Source: CAZMGG01 sp964565715 (GTDB taxonomy: Bacteria; Planctomycetota; UBA1135; UBA2386). From it: a stretch of 64,000 bases of DNA. Position numbers and translations under genes: made by a program. Every line of letters starts with the position of its first letter. Position 1 is the stretch's first letter. The notes beneath the pieces are model-generated. The model saw only the letters and a list, made by a program, of their open reading frames with translations, was not told where the DNA came from and did not search any database. Positions 25,973 to 33,973 of the stretch are shown here, piece by piece. The DNA lies in NCBI GenBank assembly GCA_964565715.1, contig CAZMGG010000008.1, positions 17,925-81,924 on the forward strand, in the 5' to 3' direction.

Positions 25973-26899
25973 TCAGCGATGTCGCCGCGGGTCCACTTCC
26001 AGCCGCAGCAGCTCCGGCCGGCTGTAGTGCCCTGCCGGATCGAACGACTGCCGCTCGGCCCGCAGCAGGTCCAGGTCCAGGTCGGCGGTGACGATCGCCT
26101 CCTCGGCGCGATCGTCGGCGGCCAGCTCGCCGCCGTCCGGCCCGACGATGCGGCTGCCGCCGGCGCAGTAGACCTCGCCCGCGGCCTCGCGCAGCTCGCG
26201 CTGCAGCGGGAACGCCGCCGGCACGTCGGCCGCCCGCAGCACGCCGCTCGCCGCCAGCACGAACACGCGGCCCTCGCGGGCGATGAAGCGTGACGAGTCC
26301 CTGGTGAGCGCCGGGCGACCCGGCCACAGCGACACGTGCAGGTCCTCGCCCTCCGCGTAGAGGTGCGCCCGCGGCAGCGGCATCCAGTTCTCCCAGCAGT
26401 TCAGCGCACCGATGCGGAAGCCACGGTGCTCGCGCACGATCAGGCCGCTGGCGTCGCCGTGGCCCCAGATCAGCCGTTCCTCGTAGGTCGGCACCAGCTT
26501 GCGGTGCAGCACCGGCTCGGCCCCGGGCCCGACACGGAACAGCGAGCACCAGGTCGTGCCGCGGCCGCGGGCGCGGCCACGCTCGATGACGCCGGTGATC
26601 AGGTAGATGCCGAGGTCCCGCGCCGCCTCGGCCAGCGCCCGGAGCTCGGGGCCGTCTTCCTCGACGCCGGCGGCGAGGTAGGCGGCGTAGGCGGCCTTCT
26701 GCCGCGCGTCCTCGAAGCGCGCGCCGCCGGTGCTCGACAGCCACACCGGGTAGCCCGACAGCGCCGTCTCCGGGAACGCCACGACCTCGGCGCCGCGCCG
26801 CGCCGCCTCGGCCAGCCGATCGAGCATGCGAGCCAGGGTCGCGGGCGTGTCGAGGAAGACCGGCGCGAACTGCACGGCGGCGACGCGGATCTGCGGCAT
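25973..26899 (-). CDS. Nitrilase (carbon-nitrogen hydrolase family)
   Basis: 308 residues from ATG 26899 (MPQIRVAAVQFAPVFLD), a standard nitrilase opening. The catalytic triad is complete: Glu44 in AFPETALSGYPVW, Lys134 in LHRKLVPTYEER and Cys168 in ALNCWENWMPL. The GYPVW and NCWENW contexts match true nitrilases/cyanide hydratase-type enzymes rather than amidases. It would hydrolyse a nitrile to the acid and ammonia in the cytosol. The gene is followed 17 bases later by the GNAT-like gene; the upstream neighbour is a secreted protein about 47 bases away. Confidence 0.9.
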   Translation of the reverse strand: MPQIRVAAVQFAPVFLDTPATLARMLDRLAEAARRGAEVVAFPETALSGYPVWLSSTGGARFEDARQKAAYAAYLAAGVEEDGPELRALAEAARDLGIYLITGVIERGRARGRGTTWCSLFRVGPGAEPVLHRKLVPTYEERLIWGHGDASGLIVREHRGFRIGALNCWENWMPLPRAHLYAEGEDLHVSLWPGRPALTRDSSRFIAREGRVFVLAASGVLRAADVPAAFPLQRELREAAGEVYCAGGSRIVGPDGGELAADDRAEEAIVTADLDLDLLRAERQSFDPAGHYSRPELLRLEVDPRRHR

Positions 26900-26946
26900 G
26901 CCCGCATGATGCGGTGCCGTGGGCGGACGGGCCATGGCCGGCTGGC

Positions 26947-28746
26947 TCAGCGGCCGTGCACGGTCACGCGCACCGGCTGCTCGAAGTCCAGCCGCACCGG
27001 CACCTGACCGCCGCCGGTCTCGCCGAGCCGGGCCTGGTAGCCCTGGCCCGCCTCCGTCAGCAGCGACACGCGCAGGCGGCCCGCCGGGTCGGAACGGATC
27101 GGCCAGGCCAGCCGGTTGTTCAGGTTCTCGACCAGGCCGCCCCAGAGCTGCTCCTCGGTCGTCTTGAACTTCCGGTGCAACGGGTTCACGCCGAGCACGG
27201 TGACGCCTGCCACCGCCTGGCCGCGCCCGTCCACCACGTGGACCTCCGCCATCGCCGTCGGCCGGCAGCGGATCTGCTCGCGGAACGCGCGCGCCGCGCC
27301 CGCCTCCGCCCGCAGTGGCACGTCGTAGCGCAGCCAGTGCGTGCCGTCGCAGAACAGCAGGATCCAGGCGTCGGGGCCGAGCCAGCGCACGAAGCGGCCG
27401 GCCTGGTCGGTGGCCACCGCGACCTGCTGGGCCGGCGAGTGGATCGTGCCCACCGGCATGACCACGCCGGGCACGCCGCGCAGCGGCCCGCCCTGTGCGT
27501 CGAGCAGCTGCAGTTCGACCGGCCGGTGGTCGTGCAGGTCCAGGCTGGTGGTCTTGCCCGCATCCAGCGGCACCCGCCGCAGATGCCACGGCTCGCCGGG
27601 TGCCGGCCGCACGTGCAGCATCGTCTCCATCTCGTGCACCGGCAGCGGCACCTCGCAGGACTGCCGTTCGTCGAGCGTCAGCGTCACCGCGCGGTCCAGC
27701 GACAGGCCGGTGCGATAGGCGGCGGTGAACAGGATCTCGGGAGCCGGCATCGGCGCGCCGCGCAGGATCAGGCGCAGCCGCGCCGCGGGCTGCATCGGCA
27801 CCGGGATCGGCCCGTCCTTGTCGATCTTCCGCAGCTCGCCGTCCAGGTACAGGGTCTCCGCCGGATGCGCCGCCAGGAACACCTGCCGCTCGGCGAGCCC
27901 CGGTGCGCTCACCAGCACCGTGCGCGGGTACTGCTGCCCCGGCGTCTCGGGCACCAGTGCCTCGGCGATGCCGTCGACGCCGGTCTGCCCCGCCACGCGG
28001 AACTCCTCGACGTCGGTGCGGCGGAACAGGGCCAGATGACTGGCGCAGGTCAGGCTGCCCACCGCGTGGCGCACCAGGGCGTTGGCCAGCGGCTGCCCCT
28101 GCGGGTCGGTCACCCGCAGGCGGACCCGGCGCAGCCCGGGCAGCGCGAAGGACAGTTCCGGACCAGGCGCCATGGCCGTCATCGGCGCCACCTGCTGGAC
28201 ATGGATCATCGCGCCGTCCCGGTCGCGCACGACGAAGAAGCCGACCGGCGGCAGCGGCGGCACGACGCCGTCCGGTGCCTCGAGCAGCCGGACGTTCAGC
28301 GCCGCCGGCGCCACCTGCACCGAGAACGGACCGATCCCGGCCCAGGCGTCGGTGTTGCGCAGGGTGATGCGGAACGGGGCGGCGGTGCGGTCGAGGCGCA
28401 GTTCCACCTCGCCGCCGGCCGCGACGCCCTCGGCGATGGCGCTGACCGGCCGCACGCCGCCCTCGCCGGCGGCACCGAGCGCCCAGGCCGAGTAGGTCTC
28501 CTGGGCCAGCAGCTTGACGATGAAGCGGCCGCGCGCGTCGGTGCGGGCTTCCACGATGTCGGCGGGGCCGCAGCCGCTGCCGCCCGGCGGTGACCACACC
28601 AGGGTCACGTCGGCGCCGGTCACCGCAGCGCCGGCCGCGTCCACCACGGTGCCCACCAGCGGCTTCCGTTCCTGCGCCGGGAGCACCGTCACGCAGGCCA
28701 GCAACAGGACGGCGAGACCGCACGGCCGAGGTGAGCTTCCCAGCAT
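26947..28746 (-). CDS. Secreted protein with carboxypeptidase-regulatory-like domains
   Basis: 599 residues from ATG 28746. The signal peptide (MLGSSPRPCGLAVLLLACVTVLPAQ) is followed by GTVVDAAGAAVTGADVTLVW and a matching TDARGRFIVKLL, the two halves of a carboxypeptidase-regulatory/transthyretin-like beta-sandwich. Further units of the same type are recognisable: LRVTDPQGQPLANALVRHAV, LQLLDAQGGPLRGVPGVVMP with TDQAGRFVRWL, and VHVVDGRGQAVAGVTVLGV with DPAGRLRVSLL. No enzyme motif is present. These domains commonly decorate extracellular proteins as binding or spacer modules. I find no SNGL tail here: it ends VPVRLDFEQPVRVTVHGR. Confidence 0.7.
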   Translation of the reverse strand: MLGSSPRPCGLAVLLLACVTVLPAQERKPLVGTVVDAAGAAVTGADVTLVWSPPGGSGCGPADIVEARTDARGRFIVKLLAQETYSAWALGAAGEGGVRPVSAIAEGVAAGGEVELRLDRTAAPFRITLRNTDAWAGIGPFSVQVAPAALNVRLLEAPDGVVPPLPPVGFFVVRDRDGAMIHVQQVAPMTAMAPGPELSFALPGLRRVRLRVTDPQGQPLANALVRHAVGSLTCASHLALFRRTDVEEFRVAGQTGVDGIAEALVPETPGQQYPRTVLVSAPGLAERQVFLAAHPAETLYLDGELRKIDKDGPIPVPMQPAARLRLILRGAPMPAPEILFTAAYRTGLSLDRAVTLTLDERQSCEVPLPVHEMETMLHVRPAPGEPWHLRRVPLDAGKTTSLDLHDHRPVELQLLDAQGGPLRGVPGVVMPVGTIHSPAQQVAVATDQAGRFVRWLGPDAWILLFCDGTHWLRYDVPLRAEAGAARAFREQIRCRPTAMAEVHVVDGRGQAVAGVTVLGVNPLHRKFKTTEEQLWGGLVENLNNRLAWPIRSDPAGRLRVSLLTEAGQGYQARLGETGGGQVPVRLDFEQPVRVTVHGR

Positions 28747-28799
28747 CGTTGCAGGATCGCCGACGCCGGCGCCGGCCACAAGGGCCGCCGTCCCGGCTC

Positions 28800-29741
28800 T
28801 CACAGCCCGCGTTGCCACTCCGGCCGCAGCGGCACCCGGCCTTCCAGCGCGTCATCGATCACCGCCAGGATCGCCTGCCGATCGCGTGGCAGCCGGCCGC
28901 CCAGCGCCAGCCGGTTGGAGGCGTGGTTGGTGCGGAAGATCGCGTCGCTGGGCGCCGCGTGGGCGACGAACGTGCGCAGCTCCCGCAGGGCGCCCCCGGC
29001 ATCGGGCAGCGCGAACAGGCCCTTCGCCTCGGCGCGCGCCATCGGCGTGCCGTCGATCACGGTCAGCGTCAGCGCCGACAGGAAGCGCGGGTCCATGGCC
29101 GTGGCCAGCTCCGCCGACGCCCGCGCGTGCGGCTCGCTCCGTTCCACGCCGCCGGCGCCGAGCAGGAAGATCACCGACAGCTGCATGCCAGCGCCATGGC
29201 AGAGCCGGGCCGCCGCGACGTGATCGGCCGCCGTGCTGCCCTTGGCGATCCTCTTCAAGGTCGCGTCGTCGCCGCTCTCCGGCCCGATGTAGAGCAGGTC
29301 CAGCCCCAGCCCACGCAGTTCGGCCAGCTCCGCCGGCGTCTTGCCCAGCACGTTGCCGGCCATCGCGTAGCACGAGACCCGCCGCAGGGACGGGAACGCC
29401 GCGCGGCAGGCGCCCAGGATCGCGCGCCAGTGCGGCAGGTCCAGGATCAAGGCATCGCCGTCGGCGACGAACACCTTGCGCACGTCCGCGCCGAGCGTCT
29501 CGCCGGCCATGGCGATGTCCGCCAGCGTCTCCGCCAGCGGCCGCACCGCGAACTCCTTGTCCCGGTACATGTCGCAGTAGGTGCACCGGTTCCAGCTGCA
29601 GCCGATGGTCGCCTGCAGGATGTAGGAGTCGGCCTCGCTCGGCGGACGGAAGATGCGGCCCTGATAGCGCACCGCCGGACGATAGCCGGCACGCACCGCG
29701 CTGTTCCATCCCGGCGTCCGGCCGCCACAATGCGCCGTCAT
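28800..29741 (-). CDS. Radical SAM protein with CX4CX2C cluster motif
   Basis: 313 residues if started at ATG 29741. A GTG at 29696 is a credible alternative because the ATG overlaps the ATG of the divergent gene. The cluster motif is IGCSWNRCTYCDMY, i.e. Cys-x4-Cys-x2-Cys instead of the canonical x3/x2 spacing; the same CSxNxCTxC form occurs in a known subfamily of uncharacterised radical SAM proteins. Other radical SAM features are VFVADGDALILDLPHW (metal-side strand), YIGPESGDDATLKRIAKG (SAM-side GPE/SGD) and VIFLLGAGG. A lone enzyme with no obvious substrate peptide nearby. Reaction unknown. Confidence 0.8.
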   Translation of the reverse strand: MTAHCGGRTPGWNSAVRAGYRPAVRYQGRIFRPPSEADSYILQATIGCSWNRCTYCDMYRDKEFAVRPLAETLADIAMAGETLGADVRKVFVADGDALILDLPHWRAILGACRAAFPSLRRVSCYAMAGNVLGKTPAELAELRGLGLDLLYIGPESGDDATLKRIAKGSTAADHVAAARLCHGAGMQLSVIFLLGAGGVERSEPHARASAELATAMDPRFLSALTLTVIDGTPMARAEAKGLFALPDAGGALRELRTFVAHAAPSDAIFRTNHASNRLALGGRLPRDRQAILAVIDDALEGRVPLRPEWQRGL

Positions 29742-30420
29742 GCGCACGCTCCTCCTGACCGTCGTCGCCACCCTCGCCGCCTGCCACTCCGCGGCGCCCG
29801 CGCCGCTCCACCCGCTCTTCAACGGCCGCGACCTGGCCGGCTGGCACGCCGACGTGCCCGCCGCCGACGGCAAGCCCGACGCGCCGCCGTCGTTCGCCGT
29901 CCGTGATGGCCTGCTGGTCAGCCTCGGCAAGCCCGAGGGCCATCTCATCACCGACGCCTCCTACCGCGACTACCGCCTCACCGTCGAATGGCGCTGGCCC
30001 GGCGAGCCCGGCAACTGCGGCGTGCTGGTGCACGCCTCCACGCCGCGCCGCCTCTACGGCATGTTCCCGCAGTCCATCGAGTGCCAGCTCCACGTCGGCA
30101 ACGCCGGCGACTTCTGGTGCATCGGCGAGGACATCACCGTGCCGGACATGGAGCAGCGCCGCGGTCCGCAGGAGCGTTGGGGCGTCGATGGCGATCGCGC
30201 CCGCCGCATCCGCAACCTCACCGACGGCTCGGAGAAGGCGCCCGGCGAGTGGAACCAGATGGTGATCGAGTGCCGCGGCCGTTCGATCCGCATCTGGGTC
30301 AACGGCGACCTCGTCAACGACGGTCACGATTGCACCGCCGACCACGGCCAGATCGCCCTGCAGGCCGAGGGCGCGCCCTGCGAGTTCCGCCGTCTCGACC
30401 TGCAGCCGCTCGAGCGCTGA
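29740..30420 (+). CDS. DUF1080 (3-keto-disaccharide hydrolase-like) lipoprotein
   Basis: 226 residues. The lipoprotein signal (MRTLLLTVVATLAACHS, lipobox LAAC) is followed by LFNGRDLAGWHAD, the standard opening of the 3-keto-disaccharide hydrolase/DUF1080 concanavalin-like domain. Also visible are YRLTVEWRWPGEPGNCGVLVH, GMFPQSIECQLHVGNAGDFW, and GEWNQMVIECRGRSIRIWVNGDLVND before the closing EFRRLDLQPL. Members are abundant in Planctomycetota and are linked to extracellular polysaccharide use. Starts head-to-head with the radical SAM gene, the two ATGs overlapping in a single CATG. Confidence 0.88.
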   Translation: MRTLLLTVVATLAACHSAAPAPLHPLFNGRDLAGWHADVPAADGKPDAPPSFAVRDGLLVSLGKPEGHLITDASYRDYRLTVEWRWPGEPGNCGVLVHASTPRRLYGMFPQSIECQLHVGNAGDFWCIGEDITVPDMEQRRGPQERWGVDGDRARRIRNLTDGSEKAPGEWNQMVIECRGRSIRIWVNGDLVNDGHDCTADHGQIALQAEGAPCEFRRLDLQPLER

Positions 30421-30432
30421 ACGATCGCTGTG

Positions 30433-30711
30433 CTAGAACTCGCGCACCGGCGGCGTCTGCACAAGGCCGATGCGCCCGGCCACCACGTCGGCGCGGAAGT
30501 AGTTCTCGCCCTTGATCGCCGCTCCGGCCTGCCGCCGCAGCAGCGCCCAGTCGAACAGGTCGCCCATGTGGGCGACGAGCTGCCGCGGCGTCCTGCCGCC
30601 CTTGCCGTCGGCGAAATCGGCGAAGCCGGGGGGCGCATCGCGCAGCGGTTTGGCGGCGCGATAGGCCAGGGCAGCGAGGGTGTGGCGGAGGAACGCGCGG
30701 GCCGGGTCCAT
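30433..30711 (-). CDS. DinB-like protein with apparent in-frame internal deletion
   Basis: 92 residues. The first half (TLAALAYRAAKPLRDAPPGFADF, TPRQLVAHMGDLFDWAL) matches the N-terminal helices of a DinB-like four-helix protein; the second half (LLRRQAGAAIKGENYFRADVVAGRIG) matches its C-terminal helix and tail. In the family as I know it, these parts are separated by about 70-80 residues including the metal-binding histidines, which are missing, so the bundle cannot be complete. The frame is intact across the join at WALLRR. Likely a non-functional remnant. It is convergent with the DUF1080 gene, 12 bases away. Confidence 0.55.
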   Translation of the reverse strand: MDPARAFLRHTLAALAYRAAKPLRDAPPGFADFADGKGGRTPRQLVAHMGDLFDWALLRRQAGAAIKGENYFRADVVAGRIGLVQTPPVREF

Positions 30712-30779
30712 GTGCGGACGCTACGCCGCTCCGCCGGCCAATGCGCTATCCTCGGCGCCCTTCCGAGTCGGAGATCGCC

Positions 30780-31403
30780 ATGACCACCCGTCGCCCCCAT
30801 TCCCTGTTCGTCCCGATCCTCGCCCTCAGCGTCCTCACCCTCGCCGGCTGCGCCAGCGACCGCCATTGCTGCGGCGACCGGGACGAGCGGCCGCGCGGGG
30901 AGCAGCAGTCCGTCCTGCACGACCTCGAGATCGGTCGTGACGCCGCCCGCCGCGCCGGCGACGAGGGGGCAGCCCGCACGATGCAGCAGGCGATCGATCG
31001 GCTGGCCCACGGCGGCGGTCGCGACCAGGAGCGGCGGCATGCGGAGCAGGACCAGCAGCGCCAGCGGCAGGAGCACGAGCGGCAGATCGAGGAGCACCGG
31101 CGGCGCGTCGAGGAGGAGCAGAACCGTCAGCGCGCCGAGGCCGAGCGCCGCATGGCGGAGCAGCGGGCCCAGGCCGAACGGCAGCAGCAGGAGCGGCGCG
31201 AGCAGGCCGAGCGTCGGGCCGCAGCACGGGAGCGTGCCCAGCCCGAGCGCCGGCAGACCGCCGAGCGGAACGAGGCCCAGGAGCACGAGCGTCACCATCA
31301 CGAGCTGCACGAACGGCTGCAGAAGCTGGAGCAGCGGATGCAGCGCCTGATGCAGGTCGTCGAGGAACTGATGGCCGAGCAGCGCCGGCGGCGCGCCGGC
31401 TGA
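30780..31403 (+). CDS. Coiled-coil lipoprotein rich in Arg/Gln/Glu
   Basis: 207 residues from ATG 30780. It has a lipoprotein signal (FVPILALSVLTLAGCAS, lipobox LAGC), then a short Cys/His patch (DRHCCGDRDE). From about residue 75 to the end there is a nearly uninterrupted charged coiled coil (EHERQIEEHRRRVEEEQN, ERRMAEQRAQAERQQQERRE) ending LEQRMQRLMQVVEELMAEQ. It would form a long periplasmic or outer-membrane-tethered rod. No family recognised. The gene starts 68 bases from the truncated DinB gene in a divergent arrangement, and 45 bases separate it from the following membrane protein. Confidence 0.65.
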   Translation: MTTRRPHSLFVPILALSVLTLAGCASDRHCCGDRDERPRGEQQSVLHDLEIGRDAARRAGDEGAARTMQQAIDRLAHGGGRDQERRHAEQDQQRQRQEHERQIEEHRRRVEEEQNRQRAEAERRMAEQRAQAERQQQERREQAERRAAARERAQPERRQTAERNEAQEHERHHHELHERLQKLEQRMQRLMQVVEELMAEQRRRRAG

Positions 31404-31448
31404 GCCGATCCGCTCCTCTCGTCGCCGCCCGCCGGCCGATGAGAGGGC

Positions 31449-32558
31449 ATGCGGATCGAGGTGCTCGGCCCCGGCCACGTGCTGCTGACCGGCCGGCGGG
31501 CCGGGCGGTGGTTCCTGCTCGGCCTGGCGGTGCTGCTGACCCTCGCCACCGGCTGGGGCGCGCGCACCGCCGGACTGTCACCGCCGTCGGTCATCGCCGT
31601 GTTCCTGGTGGTGCTGCTGCTGGGCGGCACCGCCGCCGCGCTCGCGTTCCGCACCGAGATCGAACTGGATCGTCACGGCGTGCGGATCCGCCGCCGCCGC
31701 CTGTTCACCGAGATGGAACTGGCCGGCCCGCGCGGCGCCGTGCAGGGGGTGGCGGTGGTGGCGCGGATCGTCAGCGGCAGCCACGGCGGGCGCAGCCAGC
31801 ACCGCAGCATGGTCTACGCCGTCGAGCTGCGTCTGCGCGGCGAGGGGCTGCCGGCGGCCGAGCCGCTGCTGCAGGGCGCGCGGGAGCCGTCGCTGCGGCG
31901 CTTCGCCGAACGGCTGTGCGCGGCGGCCGGCGTGCCGTTCATCGACGCGGTGGGCGAGGAGGCGGTGGTGCGGGAGCCCGGGGCGCTGGCCGGACCGCCA
32001 ATGCGCCGGCTGGCGATGCCCGCCGGCGGTCCGCCGGACGGGCTGGAGATCCTGGCCGATCCCGGTCGGCGGCCGGTCGCGCGGACCGGGCTGGTGCCGC
32101 CGTCGGCGCGGCGCGTGCTGCCGGTGGTGGCCGGCGCTTCGCTGGCGGCGACCATCCTCGCCGGCTTCGTGTTCGGGGGCGGGACACCGATGGGCGACGG
32201 CGTCCTGCTGGTGGCGATGACGGTCGGCGAGGGGCTGGTGCTGACGTTCCTGGCCTGGCTCGCCGTCGGCCGCGCCGAGGTCTACGTCGCCGACGGCGAG
32301 CTGCATTGCGTGGCGCGCGTGCTGGGGATGCCACTGCAGCATCGGCGCATGTTGGTGGCGGCCATCGAGAACGTCCGCGTGCAGGCGCGGGACGGCGCGG
32401 CGCCGCATCTGCACGAGGGCGTGGCGGTGGTCGGCGACCGGCAGGTGCTGCTGGTCGGTCGCGGCCTGGAGCTCGAAGGCCGGCGCTGGCTGCGGGGCTG
32501 GCTCGAGCACCAGCTGTGGCCGGCGGCGGCGGCGGAGCCAGCGGCGGACGTTGGTTGA
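31449..32558 (+). CDS. Membrane protein of unknown function
   Basis: 369 residues from ATG 31449 (MRIEVLGPGHVLLTG). Two N-terminal membrane helices (WFLLGLAVLLTLATG and VIAVFLVVLLLGGTAAALAF) precede a beta-rich domain (ELDRHGVRIRRRRLFTEMEL). Two more helices lie near residues 215-275 (VVAGASLAATILAGFVFGG, GLVLTFLAWLAVG), then a second beta-rich domain with the same flavour (VYVADGELHCVARVLGMPLQ). The layout, two helices plus a PH-like sheet repeated twice, suggests an internal duplication. No known family is recognised and no catalytic residues stand out. Confidence 0.55.
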   Translation: MRIEVLGPGHVLLTGRRAGRWFLLGLAVLLTLATGWGARTAGLSPPSVIAVFLVVLLLGGTAAALAFRTEIELDRHGVRIRRRRLFTEMELAGPRGAVQGVAVVARIVSGSHGGRSQHRSMVYAVELRLRGEGLPAAEPLLQGAREPSLRRFAERLCAAAGVPFIDAVGEEAVVREPGALAGPPMRRLAMPAGGPPDGLEILADPGRRPVARTGLVPPSARRVLPVVAGASLAATILAGFVFGGGTPMGDGVLLVAMTVGEGLVLTFLAWLAVGRAEVYVADGELHCVARVLGMPLQHRRMLVAAIENVRVQARDGAAPHLHEGVAVVGDRQVLLVGRGLELEGRRWLRGWLEHQLWPAAAAEPAADVG

Positions 32559-32659
32559 TCCGACCGGCCCGCGGGCAGAGTCCCGGCTCGTTCCCCCCGG
32601 GTGGCGAGGACGGCGAAGGGGCCTGACTTCATCGGCGGGGAAGGCGACAATCCCGCTCC

Positions 32660-33964
32660 ATGTCATCGCGCCGGACCTTCCTCGGGGCGCTCGGGATGGC
32701 GCCGTTCGCCGCGTGCGCCAGCCTGCGCCCGGAGCAGTTGGGCGACACGATCGGTTTCCTGCGGGCGGCCCAGGACGACGGCCGTGATCCCGACGTCGTG
32801 GCGCGGGACGAGGCGTACTGGCGCGAGGCCCAGCTCGCCTTCGCCGTCGATCGCAGCATCGTCAACCTGAACAACGGCGGCGTCAGTCCGTCGCCGGCGA
32901 TCGTGCAGCAGAAGCTGCACGAGCTGCAGGACTTCGGCAACAACGCGCCGCCGTGGCACATGTGGCGCGTGCTGGAGCCCAACCGGGAGGGCGTGCGCCA
33001 GCAGCTGGCGCAGATGCTGGGCTGCGACGCCGAGGAGGTGGCGATCACGCGCAATGCCTCGGAGAGCCTGATGACCTGCCAGCACGGGATCGACCTGCAG
33101 CCGGGCGACGAGGTGCTGACGACCGATCAGGACTATCCGCGGATGCTGCAGGCGTTCGAGCAGCGGGTGCGGCGGCACGGTGTGGTGCTGAAGAAGATCG
33201 CCCTGCCGGTGCCGTGCGAGGACGACGCCGAGGTGGTGAGCCGCTTCGCGGCGGCGATCACCGGACGCACGCGGCTGATCCTGGTCTGCCACGTGATCAA
33301 CCTGACCGGGCAGATCCTGCCGGTGCGGGCGGTGGCGGCGCTCGGCCGGGAGCGCGGCATCCCGGTGGTGGTGGACGGCGCCCACGCCGTGGCCCACTTC
33401 CCGTTCCGGCTCGACGAGCTGGAGATCGACTACTACGGCAGCTCCCTGCACAAGTGGCTGTTCGCGCCGGTGGGCAACGGTCTGCTGTACGTGCGGCGCG
33501 AGCGGATCGCCGGTCTGTGGCCGCTGTTCGCCGCCGATCCGAAGCTCGACCAGGACATCCGCAAGTTCGAGGAGATCGGCACGCACCCGGCGGCGCCGGC
33601 GCTGGCGATCGCGGTGGCGCTGACGTTCCATCAGGCGCTGGGGCCGGCCCGCAAGCTGGCGCGGCTGCGCTACCTGCGGGACCGGTGGGCGACGCGGCTT
33701 CTGGAGCGCGACCTGGTGCGGCTGCACACCAGCCTGAAGCCGGGCTTCGCCGGCGGCATCGCCACGGTGCAGGTGGAGGGGGTCGAGCCGGCGAAGCTGA
33801 GCGCGCACCTGTGGGACCGGCATCGGATCCTGGTCACGCCCATCGTGCACGCGCAGTTCCAGGGCATCCGGGTCAGCCCGAGCGTCTACACGACGCTGGC
33901 CGAGATCGATCGCTTCAGCGACGCGATGGAACGGGTGCTGCGCGACCCGACGGCGCTGGTGTAG
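32660..33964 (+). CDS. PLP-dependent class V aminotransferase/epimerase-like enzyme
   Basis: 434 residues. The N-terminus MSSRRTFLGALGMAPFAACAS has a twin-arginine-like SRRTFLG motif with a short hydrophobic stretch, so it may be exported folded via Tat. The catalytic domain begins at NLNNGGVSPSPAIVQQ; the PLP contacts ITRNASESLMTC and VVVDGAHAVAHFPF are followed by the Schiff-base lysine in GSSLHKWLFAPVG (about residue 265). This is the isopenicillin-N-epimerase-like branch of class V enzymes, which also includes desulfurases. Substrate is unknown. The gene is isolated, with 100 bases before it and a convergent neighbour after. Confidence 0.85.
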   Translation: MSSRRTFLGALGMAPFAACASLRPEQLGDTIGFLRAAQDDGRDPDVVARDEAYWREAQLAFAVDRSIVNLNNGGVSPSPAIVQQKLHELQDFGNNAPPWHMWRVLEPNREGVRQQLAQMLGCDAEEVAITRNASESLMTCQHGIDLQPGDEVLTTDQDYPRMLQAFEQRVRRHGVVLKKIALPVPCEDDAEVVSRFAAAITGRTRLILVCHVINLTGQILPVRAVAALGRERGIPVVVDGAHAVAHFPFRLDELEIDYYGSSLHKWLFAPVGNGLLYVRRERIAGLWPLFAADPKLDQDIRKFEEIGTHPAAPALAIAVALTFHQALGPARKLARLRYLRDRWATRLLERDLVRLHTSLKPGFAGGIATVQVEGVEPAKLSAHLWDRHRILVTPIVHAQFQGIRVSPSVYTTLAEIDRFSDAMERVLRDPTALV

Positions 33965-33973
33965 CGCCGCCGA

